Of a stretch of DNA of 64,000 bases, positions 1 through 10,400 are shown one piece after another. This DNA is from Capsicum annuum (taxonomy: Eukaryota; Streptophyta; Magnoliopsida; Solanales; Solanaceae): contig NC_061118.1 in the NCBI RefSeq assembly GCF_002878395.1, positions 426,370 through 490,369 on the forward strand, written 5' to 3'. Under the pieces are notes generated by a model that worked only from the letters and a program-made list of their open reading frames with translations, was not told where the DNA came from and made no database searches. Position 1 is the stretch's first letter. Each line of letters begins with the position of its first letter. A program made the translations under genes and the position numbers.

Positions 1-199
1 CACTAAAACTTAGTCGATCGAAATAGTTTCAACTCATCCATGAGTTGAAGGACCTCTATGGTCTAAATTGAAACTTGAATGGATTCACTTGCTACACAAA
101 TAATTAACATGCCATATTGGCATAGGATTTTATGGATTTGGGATTATCAACGCATCGAAATCATGGTATTTATTGCAGCCCGAAATGTAGGGCGTTACA
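1..199 (-). mobile_element. Ty3/gypsy LTR fragment (start of 3' LTR of the minus-strand element)
   Basis: Read on the minus strand, an LTR begins at 199 with TGTAACGCCCTACATTTCGG. It runs left out of the window. The start is preceded by a polypurine tract (minus strand AAGGGGGGGATAA, about 200-213). The sequence matches, with divergence, the first 200 bases of the plus-strand LTRs at 16360 and 22862, including the segment on the link between the two bends 'gaatccattcaagc' and 'gacctctatgg'. It is therefore the U3 end of the 3' LTR of the element whose coding region lies at 200-4150. Confidence 0.85.
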
Positions 200-306
200 T
201 TATCCCCCCCTTAGGATCATTCATCCCCGAATGATGATGCGGGACACAGACGGACATGATTTCAAGCATAATAAAGGACTAGGAAAGATAAGATAGGAAT
301 AGTACC

Positions 307-552
307 TTATGTCTCATCCTTTATCGAAGCAAACAAATTAGGATATCTAATTCTCATGTCATCTTCTGACTCCCAAGTGGCTTCTTCAACTTTCTGATTC
401 CTCCACAGTACCTTAACTGAGGCTATCTCTTTGCTCCTCAGCTTTCGAACTTGGTGATCTAAAATTTCAACGGGTTCTTCTTCGTAAGACAAGGAGTCTG
501 TCACCTTGATACCATCTACTGGCAATACCATAGAATGATCTCTAATGCATTT
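307..552 (-). pseudogene. Chromodomain end of gypsy pol
   Basis: The minus-strand frame encodes a C-terminal tail with PVEILDHQVRKLRSKEI, then VKVLWRNQKVEEATWESEDDM, the usual chromodomain core (aromatic W in LWRN and the EEATWE segment). In chromoviruses this module binds chromatin marks and steers integration. A single in-frame TAG at about 553 separates it from the integrase. The frame is otherwise continuous, so this is a point nonsense change rather than a separate gene. Confidence 0.85.
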
Positions 553-1863
553 CTACAACATGGATACATGGAATACCGGATGAACGGAACCCAAACTTGC
601 AGGAAATTCTAGCTCATAAGCAACTGTACCAACCTTTCTCAGAATCTGATATGGCCCTACATAGCGAGGGCTCAATTTACCCTTTTTTCCAAACCGCATA
701 ACTCCTTTCATAGGAGAAACCTTGAGAAACACCCAATCACCAATTTCAAACTCTAGTTCTCTTCTTCGAACATCGGCATAGGACTTCTGACGACTCTGAG
801 CAGTCTTGAGTCGTTCTCTAATGATCTTTACTTTCTCCATCGCCTGATGAACAAGATCAGGCCCATACAACTGAGTCTCACCCACCTCATACCATCCTAT
901 CGGAGACCTATATCTCCTACCATACAAAGCCTCAAAAGGAGCCATCTTGATGCTAGCATGGTAACTAATATTGTAAGCGAATTCAACCAGTGGCAGGTGA
1001 TCTACCCAACTACCTTTGAAATTAATAACGCATGCCCTCAACATATCTTCGAGGGTCTGAATGGTATGCTCAGCTTGCCCATCCATCTGAGGGTGGAAAG
1101 CTATGCTCAAATTCACTTGTGTACCTAAACCCTTCTGAAAAGATCTCCAGAACTGAGATGAAAACTGCGTACCTCTATCGGATATAATGGACACTGGTGC
1201 CCCATGCAATTGAACTATCTCCTCAATGTAAATCTTAGCATAAACCTCTCCCGAATAATTAGTCCTCACAGGCAAAAAGTGGGCTGACAAAGTCAGCCCA
1301 CTTTTTGCCTGTGAGGACTAATTATTCGNNNNNNNNNNNNNNNNNNNNNNNNNNNNNNNNNNNNNNNNNNNNNNNNNNNNNNNNNNNNNNNNNNNNNNNN
1401 NNNNNNNNNNNNNNNNNNNNNNNNNNNNCAGTTTTCATCTCAGTTCTGGAGATGAAAACTGCGTACCTCTATCGGATATAATGGACACTGGTGCCCCATG
1501 CAATTGAACTATCTCCTCAATGTAAATCTTAGCATAAACCTCTCCCGAATAATTAGTCCTCACAGGCAAAAAGTGGGCTGACTTTGTCAACCGATCTACA
1601 ATCACCCATATAGAATCATACTAGTTTTGGGATCTCGAAAGTCCATGTTTATCAACTCCCACTTCCATAAAGGCAGGGCTATCTCTTGGGAAGTACCACC
1701 TAGCCTCATGTGTTTTACCTTCACTTGTTGACAGTTCAAACACTTGGACACAAAATCAGCTACATCATATTTCATGTTATTACACCAATACAAGGTTTTC
1801 AGACCATGGTACATCTTAGTACAGCCTGGGTGAATGATATACCTCGAAGTGTGTGCCTTATTA
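553..1863 (-). pseudogene. Gypsy integrase (split by assembly gap)
   Basis: Two blocks of one integrase. The N-terminal zinc-binding HHCC module lies at about 1720-1863 ([10 protein letters not shown] ... CLNCQQVK). The catalytic core follows: the first Asp in NMDF near 1630, the second in SDRGTQF near 1180, and the Glu in DGQAEHTIQTLEDML near 1070. The C-terminal GPYQILRKVG and VHPVFHVSML segments lie at 560-650. The block is interrupted at 1284-1583 by duplicated, inverted sequence and 100 Ns. If that is an artefact, the core may be continuous in the real genome. In life it would join the element's cDNA to host DNA. Confidence 0.85.
1146..1583. other. Assembly gap with fold-back flanks
   Basis: Ns occupy 1329-1428, exactly 100, so a placeholder. 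Left of the gap, 1287-1328 is the reverse complement of about 1252-1283, turning at a 3-base loop. Right of the gap, 1429-1449 is the reverse complement of 1147-1167 and then turns back again. Bases from about 1450 to 1580 repeat 1150-1283 directly. The path is forward, reverse, forward over the same 135 bases. Both joins sit inside one integrase reading frame. Most simply this is a chimeric-read or local assembly error. A real inverted triplication is the alternative. Confidence 0.85.
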
Positions 1864-2164
1864 AGGATTCTTTCCCGTAGCCCATCGACATTCGGAACGC
1901 ACAACCTACCCTGAAATCTCAGAATACCATCACCACCAATTTCAAATGACATAACCTTTTGTTGACCCACATCTTTCTTGATTTGCATCAAGATGGGGTC
2001 TTCAACCTGCTTCTCCTTAACTTCAGCACAAAAGGATGACTTAGCTAACTCATGAACAATCACCCCTCCATCTTCGGAATCTAAGAGTCGCACTTCCAGA
2101 TTTGCAAGGCGGTGAATATCCTTCACCATCTCTTTCTTTCCTTCTTCTACATGAGAAAGGCTGC

Positions 2165-2860
2165 CCATAGACAACCTGCTGAGCGCGTCGACTACAACAT
2201 TTGCCTTGCCTAGATGGTAATGCAGACTCATATCATAGTCTTTCAAAATCTCCATCCAACGTCTCTTCCTGAGGTTCAATTCTTTCCGTGAAAAAACATA
2301 CTGCAAACTCTTATGGTCAGTATAAATATCAACATGCACTCCATAGAGATAGTGCCTTCAGATTCTAAGTGGAAACACCACGGCTGCTAACTCCAAGTCA
2401 TGAGTGGGGTAATTGCGCTTATGCACCTTTAACTGCCTAGATGCATAAGCTATTACCTTACCACGCTACATCAATACACAACCAAGTCCCACACGGGATG
2501 CATCACAATAAACCACAAAATCATCTACACCCTCGGAAAGGGTCAAAATAGGAGCAGTAGTCATCCTGTCCTTCAACTTCTCAAAATTGTTTTCACACAA
2601 GTCAGACCATGCAAACTTCATCTTTTTCTGAGTCAGTTTAGTAAGCGGAGCAGCTATGGAAGAAAAACTCGCTACGAACCTTCTGTAATACCCCGCCAAA
2701 CCCAAAAAGCTCCAAATATCGATTGGAGTCGTGGGTTTAGGCCATTTTCTCACTGCTTCAACTTTCTGGAGATCCACTCTTATCCCCTCACTGGACACAA
2801 TATGCCCCAGGAAAGCAATAGCGTCTAACCAGAAAGCAATAAGGTCTTCCACAGTTTCCC
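2165..2860 (-). pseudogene. Gypsy RT C-terminal remnant and RNase H
   Basis: The RT end is recognisable by FLGHIVSSEGI at about 2785-2816 and FLGLAGYYRRFV near 2680-2720, followed by the RNase H start VYCDASRVGLGCVL (2466-2510). After a stop at about 2463 the frame resumes with [14 protein letters not shown] and [11 protein letters not shown] (2165-2339), the RNase H end. The catalytic RT core (fingers and palm, including the YxDD box) is absent: protease-side sequence runs straight into the RT C-terminus near 2820-2890. This is an internal deletion, not just mutation. Confidence 0.85.
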
Positions 2861-3370
2861 TGCTATGAATAGACACGACATAATTTCTATACACCCTTCT
2901 AGCAACAACAGAATCACCAACAGAAGTAGAAACAGAGAAGGGTTCTACAATAACTTCGGGCTCAAACCCGAAACCAATAGCCACATAAGGGGTCACATAA
3001 GATAAATTATACCCGGGATCAAGCAATACATAAACATCACGAGAAAAGATTCGTAACATACCGGTGACAACATCTGGTGAAGCTTCCACCTCCTGGCAGT
3101 TAGTCAAAGAATATAACCGGTTGCGACCGCTTTCGGCAGCTGAAAGGGCACCCTTAGGAAAAGAAGCTGCGGAGGCAGCTTGAGGCTTAGCCCCCCACCC
3201 CACCCCCCACCCCCCACACACACATTTACTCCAGCAGAAGGACAATCTCTCTGAAGGTGACCCACTTTGCCATAAGTATAGCAGTTTCTCCCCTCAAACC
3301 AGCTCTTTCTTAGATGATTCCTTTTGCAAACCTTCCACCACAGATAAGTACGATGCTGCTGGGCCACACT
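2861..3370 (-). pseudogene. Gypsy protease and zinc-knuckle remnant
   Basis: A degenerate zinc knuckle lies at about 3240-3290, NCYTYGKVGHLQRDCP. The second Cys of the CCHC box is replaced by Tyr. A protease remnant at about 2980-3060 reads LLDPGYNLSYVTPYVA, where retroviral-type proteases of this family have D-S/P-G-S/A. A G/C-homopolymer-rich linker (3190-3225) lies between the two. Frames differ between the knuckle and the protease, so at least one frameshift is present. Confidence 0.7.
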
Positions 3371-3435
3371 GCCCTGAGACTGTGTACCTAGAGCTTTAGA
3401 CCCATGAAGAGTCTGAAAACTCTGAGTTTGTCTAT

Positions 3436-4145
3436 CTATCGATGGTTTGGGTGCTGGGGCGCTGGCGGCTGACTGTGCATTATTCCAAAACTTTTTCTTC
3501 TTTGACCACTTATTACCCCAGTTACCACTCTGCGGCTGACTCTAGTGTTGATCCGCAGATCTAGCTCTCTTAGCCTGTCTGTCTTTCTCTCTAGATTCAA
3601 CAATCTTTTTCTTCTTCTCTTCCACCTGCTACATATGAACAATCAGTCGAGCAAAGTCTAAATCCTTATTCAACATAGCCCCAGCACTCAAGTACCAGGT
3701 TATCAGCAAGGCCAGATGCAAATTTCCTCATCCGGGCTCTCATATTACTAGTCAACTCTGGTGCATAGCGAGCTAGTTTATTAAACTTCAAAGTGTACTC
3801 TTGGACACTCATACTGCCCTGCTTCAGATTAATAAACTCTTCTGCTTTGGTCTTCCTCAACTCCAGAGAAAAGAATTGATCAAGGAAAGCTTCCACAAAT
3901 TCACCCCAAACTGTGGGCTCAGCACTTTCACCTTTTGCATCCTCCTAGTCGGCATACCACTGATTCGCAACGTCATTAAGCTGATAGGTTGCTAGCTCCA
4001 GCCCTTCTACCTCATCCACATGCATCACCTTAAAGATCTTTTCCATATCATCCATGAACACCTGTGGATCATCCTCCACCTTGGTGCCAATGAATTTAGG
4101 TGGGTTTATCTTCATGAAATGTCCGACTCTAGTAGCCTCAGACGT
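3436..4145 (-). pseudogene. Gypsy gag remnant
   Basis: Minus-strand blocks read FMKINPPKFIGTKVEDDPQ, then DDMEKIFKVMHVDEVE and LATYQLNDVANQWYAD. After a stop come VEAFLDQFFSLELRK, SMSVQEYTLKFNKLARYAPE and MRARMRKFASGLAD. This is the retrotransposon gag domain of plant chromoviruses, which forms the particle. The N-terminal end is cut off at about 4140, where the sequence changes to an LTR of opposite orientation. Confidence 0.85.
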
Positions 4146-4150
4146 AACAG

Positions 4151-5428
4151 ATGCAATGCATTTTAAAAAGCATGATATGAAACATTTGTATTTTGCTATG
4201 ACATGAATATGACTTTTGAACACGAAAGAGAGAGTTGTGCATGTTGATAAATGTTGAATACACATATAATAAAAGAGTGCATGGTTTTGCCAAAAGCACA
4301 TAACCACCATATGTTTGAAGAATCCTTGCATAGTTTTGACTTATGTTTCGGAACATGAAATCTCTAATACTATTTGTCATGTTGGGTGGTCTGAATTGAG
4401 TTTTAATGAAAGAATTATTCATGATACATTATGGATCAGAAAATAGGACTTGCAAGTCTTGGTGTGATGACACCAATTCATATTATGCCATTATAATTCA
4501 GAACAGAATAGCATGCATGTTTGAAATCAGACTTTTTAGATGTTGAAACTAGAAAAATACATGATTCAGAACAGGATAAAATTAGGCATAAAGAGAGCTT
4601 AGGTGGTTCCCCGAAGAAGGCATGATTTTAGACAACTCATTGCCCGAAATCGTGATTTGTCGATCCGGGTATATTATATTAAGCTGGTCTAGTGCCCTGT
4701 GGCGTATCAGAATTAGAAACTCCAATCCTTGCGGCACACTCGGGTTGGGGGCTTCCCTACCGAGTCAATGGCGGATTCCATACAGCCCGTGAGATTTTAA
4801 AATTGTAAGGTTGTACCACCTAACTCAGAAGTAATACAAAGATCAGACATTGCATTGACAAGAATGATTTATGATTTCAGAAAATACCCATATGTTTTGG
4901 AACTACTTTATAATGATATTTCGACAAATTGCTCTCCAACTATTTTATATGTATACAAGCTTTATTTTGGATTAATTTGCATTCCAGTACATCTGTATTG
5001 ACCCCCTCCCCTCCCTCCAGGTTTTGAGGCTCAGTCTAGGGGTCCAAAAAAGCAGTAGATTTTATCAGACAGAGCTACAGTGTCCAGTTGGTGAGCCTTC
5101 TTTATTCCAGAAGGCCTATTTACTTTCAGGCAACTATAATTAGATATGGTTTTGGTCTACTGGGGGCCTTGTCCCAGTTTTTAGATTGTGTTAGTGATGT
5201 AGTAGAGATTTTGTAGACGGTTTTCAGATGTTGTTAGATGGTTTTGGATTGTCCTTTCCTATTATCGAATTTATATCAGATTTATGACCATGATTCCGTT
5301 TTGTTGAAATTTTCCGCAATTCCTTATTTGTGTATGAATGGTGTATATGATTTCAAGTTAGAAGGGTATCCGGGCCTTCCTAGCTCGGGATGCCCGTCGC
5401 GGCCAGGGCCTCAGTTCGGGTCGTGACA
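4151..5428 (+). mobile_element. 3' part of a gypsy LTR, plus orientation
   Basis: It matches the middle and end of the LTRs at 16360-18656 and 22862-25206 in plus orientation. Shared blocks include the segment around 'aaagagtgcatgg' (4272), the GGTGAGCCTTCT block near 5090, 'ctactgggggcc' (5159), and the end 'gttcgggtcgtgaca' at 5428. It starts about 1.0 kb into the LTR. It faces opposite to the gag-pol remains beside it, so it is not their 5' LTR. It is more diverged than the 16-26 kb copies are from one another. Confidence 0.8.
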
Positions 5429-6240
5429 ATCAACCACTATTTTCATTGGTTTTTCACTTTTTTCAAGGTGAGAATAAGAGTTCTAAAGTAACCGGTAAAG
5501 TTGATGCATGGCACAAGGACATTACGAGTTCCAGTCGTAAAAATAGCCTCTTGCAAACTGCCTATAATAGATTTTCATAGTCCGATCCTTTTTCAAATAC
5601 TAGATATAATGAGAGATTTAATACTCCGAGCTGGCTTGCCTTTCTTTTTTGTGTGAACAAGAGGAAAGACATGTGGAATTTTTAATTAAGAAAGAATAGT
5701 TATCACTCCACCATTATTTTAATTGGATTTTCATTTTTTTATGGTGAAAATGGGAATTTTGAAGTAGCCGGTCAAGTTGTTGCATGGGACTAGGACGTCA
5801 CGAGTTCAAGTCGTAGAAATAGCTTCTCGCGAACTGCATATAATAGATTTTTATAATCTGATACTTTTTCAAATACTAGGTATAATGAGAGATTTAATAC
5901 ACCGACTGACTTGCCTTTCTTTTTTGTGTGAACAAGAGGAAAGACACGTGGAATTTTTAATTAAGAAAGAATACTTATCACTCCACCATTATTTTAATTG
6001 GTTTTTCATTTTGTTTATGGTGAAAATGGGAATTTTGAAGTAGCCGATCAAGTTGCTGCATAGGACTAGGACGTCACGAGTTTAATTAGTCGTAGAAATA
6101 GCTTCTCGCAAACTGCATATAATTAATAGATCTTTATAGTTCGATTCTTTCTTAAATATTACGTGTAATGAGAGATTTAATACACCAAATTGACTTGGAT
6201 TTTTTTTGTGGAAAGACATGTGGAATAATTTATTGAAAGG
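5429..6240 (+). repeat. Three tandem ~272-bp repeats with SINE-like tRNA boxes
   Basis: Three head-to-tail units start near 5431, 5705 and 5978 (the block 'ccattattttaattgg' or its variant marks each start). Each contains a stretch like a SolS-type SINE head: 'agtagccggtcaagttg', then 'gactaggacgtcacgagttc', which resembles an RNA polymerase III B box. Each then carries 'ttcgaactgcatataatag'-like sequence and a shared tail 'gagatttaatac'. The units differ by point changes and small indels. No gene is seen here. Confidence 0.7.
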
Positions 6241-7430
6241 ACTCTTTTGTGAGAATTTTCCAAAGGATGACTTGGTAGTCAACAAGAGGAAAGACTTGCG
6301 AGTTGCTTCCTCCAAGTTCTAAACACGTTCTTGGAAAATTGGTTCCATCAAACTCTAGTTGTCTTCGTCAAACTTTTCTTCCTTCTTAAAAAAAAGGCAG
6401 CCTGGTGCACAAAGCATCTTGCGTTAGTAGGGTTCGGAGAAATTCCCCACACCAAAAAGCGTGATGTACGCAGTCTAATATAATGCAAGCATTAATAATT
6501 GTTTTCACGGCTCGATCGTTTTCAAGGTAGCCCTTCACTTTTCTTTTTCCTGTAAGAATTTATATTGATCCAATAACTGTTTCCTTGTGTTAAAGATCAT
6601 ATTCAAAGTGAGTTTTTCTGCATTATGTAGGATAGTTATATCTGGTAGTACTATTTGATAAATTAGCTTAATAGTGCATAACAATTTGGTCTAAACTACT
6701 TGCAGAAACTTGGGATTGTGACGTCTTCAACTCAGGAAATACCAAACAAAATTGTTTTATTACAAGTGATAGGATCTTTTTATTAGCGCTATCACTAGGA
6801 ACTTTCTACACAATGACTTTTACTTGAGAATTTGAAATTTTTGATACTTTCTCGCATTCACTTGATTTCTTGTGCAATGACTCGTACATTGACTTGAGAT
6901 TTTTTTCTGTTAGATTAACTTCATACTATCAAGTCATTTAAAAACAAATCACAAGAAACTTTCTATTACAATCACGGAGTAAATATCTAAAAAGTTAAGA
7001 TTTGAAAGTAACTAAGTGGCCTTCGTGGCCTTCTTGAAATTGATTACTCCGAAGCAACATCCAGTAGTATATTTTTCTTTGCTTGTTTTGTGGTTCACAA
7101 TATTTGTCTAGTCAGACTTAATGAATCAGTGGTATTAAATATATGAACAACATGTCAATGTGTCTAGAGTCATAAATTGTCTTCCATCAGTGGGATACGT
7201 ACATTTTTGTGGAAAATTGATTCCATCAAACTCAAGGTGTTTCTTTTTTCCAATTCTTGACTTAAACGTCTTCGTCAGAGTCTTTCTCTCCCCTCTAAAA
7301 ATCAAATTGATTATAATCGGAGTTAATAATCCAAATGTTGAATAAGAGGACATGGAAGGACTCTTTTGTGAGAATTTTTCAAAGGAAGACTTGGTAGTCA
7401 ACAAGGGGTCTTTTTCAAAGGTTGGATTTA
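6241..7430 (+). repeat. Hcr9 upstream-flank copies without a gene
   Basis: Blocks here recur before the Hcr9 loci. The segment 'ctaagaatttatattgatcc'-like at 6549-6655 recurs at 32569-32650. 6927-7110 (ending in 'gaagcaacatccagtag') matches the promoters at 10976-11310 and 41160-41215. 7211-7338 matches 9888-10011 and 31998-32136. The 6237-6290 block is repeated at 7352-7405. No Hcr9 coding sequence follows, so this is a promoter-side remnant of a lost gene copy or a partial duplication. Confidence 0.7.
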
Positions 7431-7831
7431 AGTATAAAAAAAATCTTATTTTCTACTTACTTTCTTGCCCAACACCCCCACCCACCCCTGCAAAAAAAAA
7501 AAATTATTTTAATTTACGTCGCACAATTTTATTTAATATGAAATTTAATAATGAAATAAATATTTTTATAATTTGTGATTTTGACATGTTATAATTTTTT
7601 GTCGCTATAAATTTTTGAAGCTTGTAGTTTCTAAAAAATGTGTAATATTTATATCTATGTGACTATTGAAATTGATTCAACTTTCTATGTATAGAAGAAA
7701 AGAAACAGCAACAATTTTTTAGGAAATTGATGCAAGACTTTCTAGAAAGATGCCTGAATGAGTTACTTGCAAGTTGCTTCCTTCATTTTTACTGGTCCAT
7801 TATTTTAAAAATAAATTTTTATTTTTACCTA
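7431..7831. other. AT-rich non-coding stretch
   Basis: AT-rich sequence with an A/C tract near 7470-7503. I see no gene, repeat boundary or RNA gene. Confidence 0.6.
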
Positions 7832-10400
7832 TCTATATATTATTAAAAGATGAGGACAAAGCCTATATATTAAGCCAAGTGACATCCCAAAAATAAGCCA
7901 CGTGGTAGTCTAGGACAAAAAATGGTTAGAGTAGTTATTAGTTACTAAGAACTATTTTTAATTTGCTTTTAACATTTTTAAAATTAAATTCAAATTTTGA
8001 CAGATTGTTTACAGTATTTAGTTTTTCTTTTAAAAAAATATATAAAATTTATGTAAGATGAGTTTGACTCCTAATATGCTGCTAACTGCCGTCTACTTTT
8101 TAAATTTAAAACATATTCAACTTCATACAATTATCTTAAAATTTGATTGTAATTATACTTTGTAAAACAATGTTATCGCAAAAAAAAAAAAAACGGTTAC
8201 ACTTTCTACAGTTTTTCTCCTCTTAACTTTTACGCCATTTGTTTCAAAATCCAACAGCGTCTACGGCTACTGGAATAACCAAGGTTCGAAAGAAAACTCT
8301 CTTCTACATCGAAAGCATGCATGTTGAATTGATAAGTAATTTACTTTTTTATCAAAATTACACTTCTTCATCTCTTTTAGGTACGTTTAAAACTATGCTT
8401 ATTCTACTTTTTGTTGATAAAAAATAAATTAATTGTTTATGCATCTAAGATATTGCCCAGATTCTTATTATGTGTTCTGTTTTCACTCATGAACTTGATA
8501 GAATGAACAGGTGACACAAACTTGATCAATTTCTATCTTCTCTCTCGATTTTTTCCTTTGAATGGGGATAAATGAACCTTTCCATTGAAGGATAGGTTTA
8601 AGTGATAAACTTTGCAGGTTTTTTTGTAAACAGTTTTCTATAAATATTGAATAAAAGAAAAATAAATAAGTAAATGTAAAAGAATTATAATTTTGAATCA
8701 TAAGAAGAAGAATTTAAGTAATAGATTATCAAATATTCTCTTCATTATTGTCAATGAATTTGGGTGATCCAATTTATCGTGACATGGTGTATTAACACTG
8801 GCTTCGATGAGTAAAAAAAACAAACCTAAATAGGTTTCAAATTAATATTTTTTCTATTAGTTATGAATAAGCTCTTTTGATCTTTTCTTAGTATTGGATT
8901 TTTTGCTATAAATTTTTACACACTTATATTTTTCGGATTATGTTTCAAATTTATTTTGCTTTGTTTAGCAATCTTTGTATTTAACCTAATTATACGCAAT
9001 CAATAATTGTGTGTGGTTGCAGTTACTATTTAAAATTTTGAATAAGACGATGGGCAGTAATGGGTGATTTTTAAGGATTGTAGTGACTCATTTTTCCATT
9101 TGTTGATAATTGTGATGTAATCTCCAACCGCGCCTCTAACAATCCAAATGCACATTGTTGTTGCTTAACAAGGAAAGTGGATTTTACCGGGTAAAAAACT
9201 ATTGCAATAGAAAAAAAAATACAATTAGATTGTTCCAAGATGTAAATGCTTCAAGAAGGATTCTATCATTGGAGTGCCTTATTGCTCGAATTTTCAACTG
9301 CCGGGCACGAAGACAATTTCTCTATAACAAGGTGTTTGGGTTCTTACGCTTCAACAAGTATTGTTGTCAAGATTTTGCTTAATTATAAGTTCATTCAACT
9401 TAATGTTTAAAAATGTTCAAATCATATGGTTTATGCAGCATTGTAACTATTTTTTATATTTTGTCAACATTCTGTATTGATTAAGTAATTTTCTATAAAA
9501 TTGTGATGTAATAGCCATAACCGAAGATGTAGACAAGTCAAAATTTATATGAAATACCTTTGCTAATGTTTCTACCATAAATCTTTTGCATTTTTCCTAT
9601 CTAATAAATTGGATATTACACTGAACAAGAGTGTTATGTTGAACAAAGATGTTATGATGAATCAATGACGATGTTTAGAGTATTTTTTTTCAGATAAGTG
9701 TAATCTGATTTTGCTTACAACTTATGGCCTGCCAACGTGAAAAACATTCTCAAATTTGTGTTTCATCGTGGAAGTTATCAGAGGATCAGAAACATATGAC
9801 CTTGATTCTTAGTAAGCATTGAAAAACAAGAGCTTTTGTATCATCCAAAATTCTTGGTTTCCCCACAATAAAAAGATACGGTTAGAAAATTGATTCCATC
9901 AAACTCAAGGTGTTTGTTTTTTCCAATTCTTGACTTAAACGTCTTCGTCAGAGTCTTTCTCTCCCCTCTAAAAATCAAATTGATTATAATCAGAGTTAAT
10001 AATCCAAATGGTCACTCAACTAAGGATTTTTATCTCAGAAAGTCACTTAACTTTATCTTTTACTTGAAAGTCACTCAATTATAACTATTTTACTTAGAGA
10101 GTTACTCAAGCAATTTAATTATGTTTTCCAATAAAATTTGTTTTTATGACTTTTTTATTTAAAACAAAAATTCTAAAACCCAAAAAAAAAAAAAAAAAAA
10201 AGCACAAAGCATAAGACTTTTCAAGAATTCAAGGTCTACACCAATTGTCACTCTTATAGAGTTTTCTTTCTCCTTTAAGAAACGGATAGTCTCGTAGGGT
10301 CCAAAGAAAGTCCCCACTCCAAGTTCTAAACACGTTCTTGAAAAATTTAACTACAATTAATTCTTGATACTTTCCGCGCATCGCACAGGTACTATACTAG
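7832..10400 (+). mobile_element. Candidate non-autonomous Helitron
   Basis: The left end is TCTATATATTATTAAAAGA, like plant Helitron 5' ends, with a host A before it (7831). The right end is CTAG at 10397-10400 with a host T after it (10401), preceded by an imperfect GC-rich hairpin (CCGCGC-atc-GCACAGG, 10374-10389) about ten bases inside. This fits the A|TC...CTRR|T rule. No Rep-helicase is present, so it would depend on another element. The interior is mostly AT-rich and non-coding, but the last 500 bases are Hcr9 upstream sequence (separate entry). The two ends could also belong to different fragments. Confidence 0.55.
9886..10345 (+). repeat. Hcr9 upstream segment inside the candidate Helitron
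   Basis: This block matches 31998-32400 in the same order: 'ttgattccatcaaactc', 'gtcttcgtcagagtctttc', then 'ttacttagagagttactc', 'aagacttttcaagaattc' and 'gttctaaacacgttcttg'. It stops a few bases before the Helitron hairpin. It is therefore either captured host DNA or a pre-existing duplicate that the Helitron end landed in. Confidence 0.65.

Larger units (their letters stand above)
200..4150 (-). mobile_element. Decayed Ty3/gypsy chromovirus internal region
   Basis: Minus-strand coding remains in the order gag, zinc knuckle, protease, RT remnant, RNase H, integrase, chromodomain, then polypurine tract and LTR. This is the Ty3/gypsy order, and the C-terminal chromodomain places it among plant chromoviruses, probably the Tekay/Del lineage. 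The element is dead: several in-frame stops, frameshifts, a large loss of the RT core, and no 5' LTR or primer-binding site. Its gag end stops at about 4140-4150 against an LTR piece facing the other way. Confidence 0.9.

Noticed and set aside
847..1128. 93-codon plus-strand ORF
   Set aside because: Antisense shadow of the gypsy integrase.
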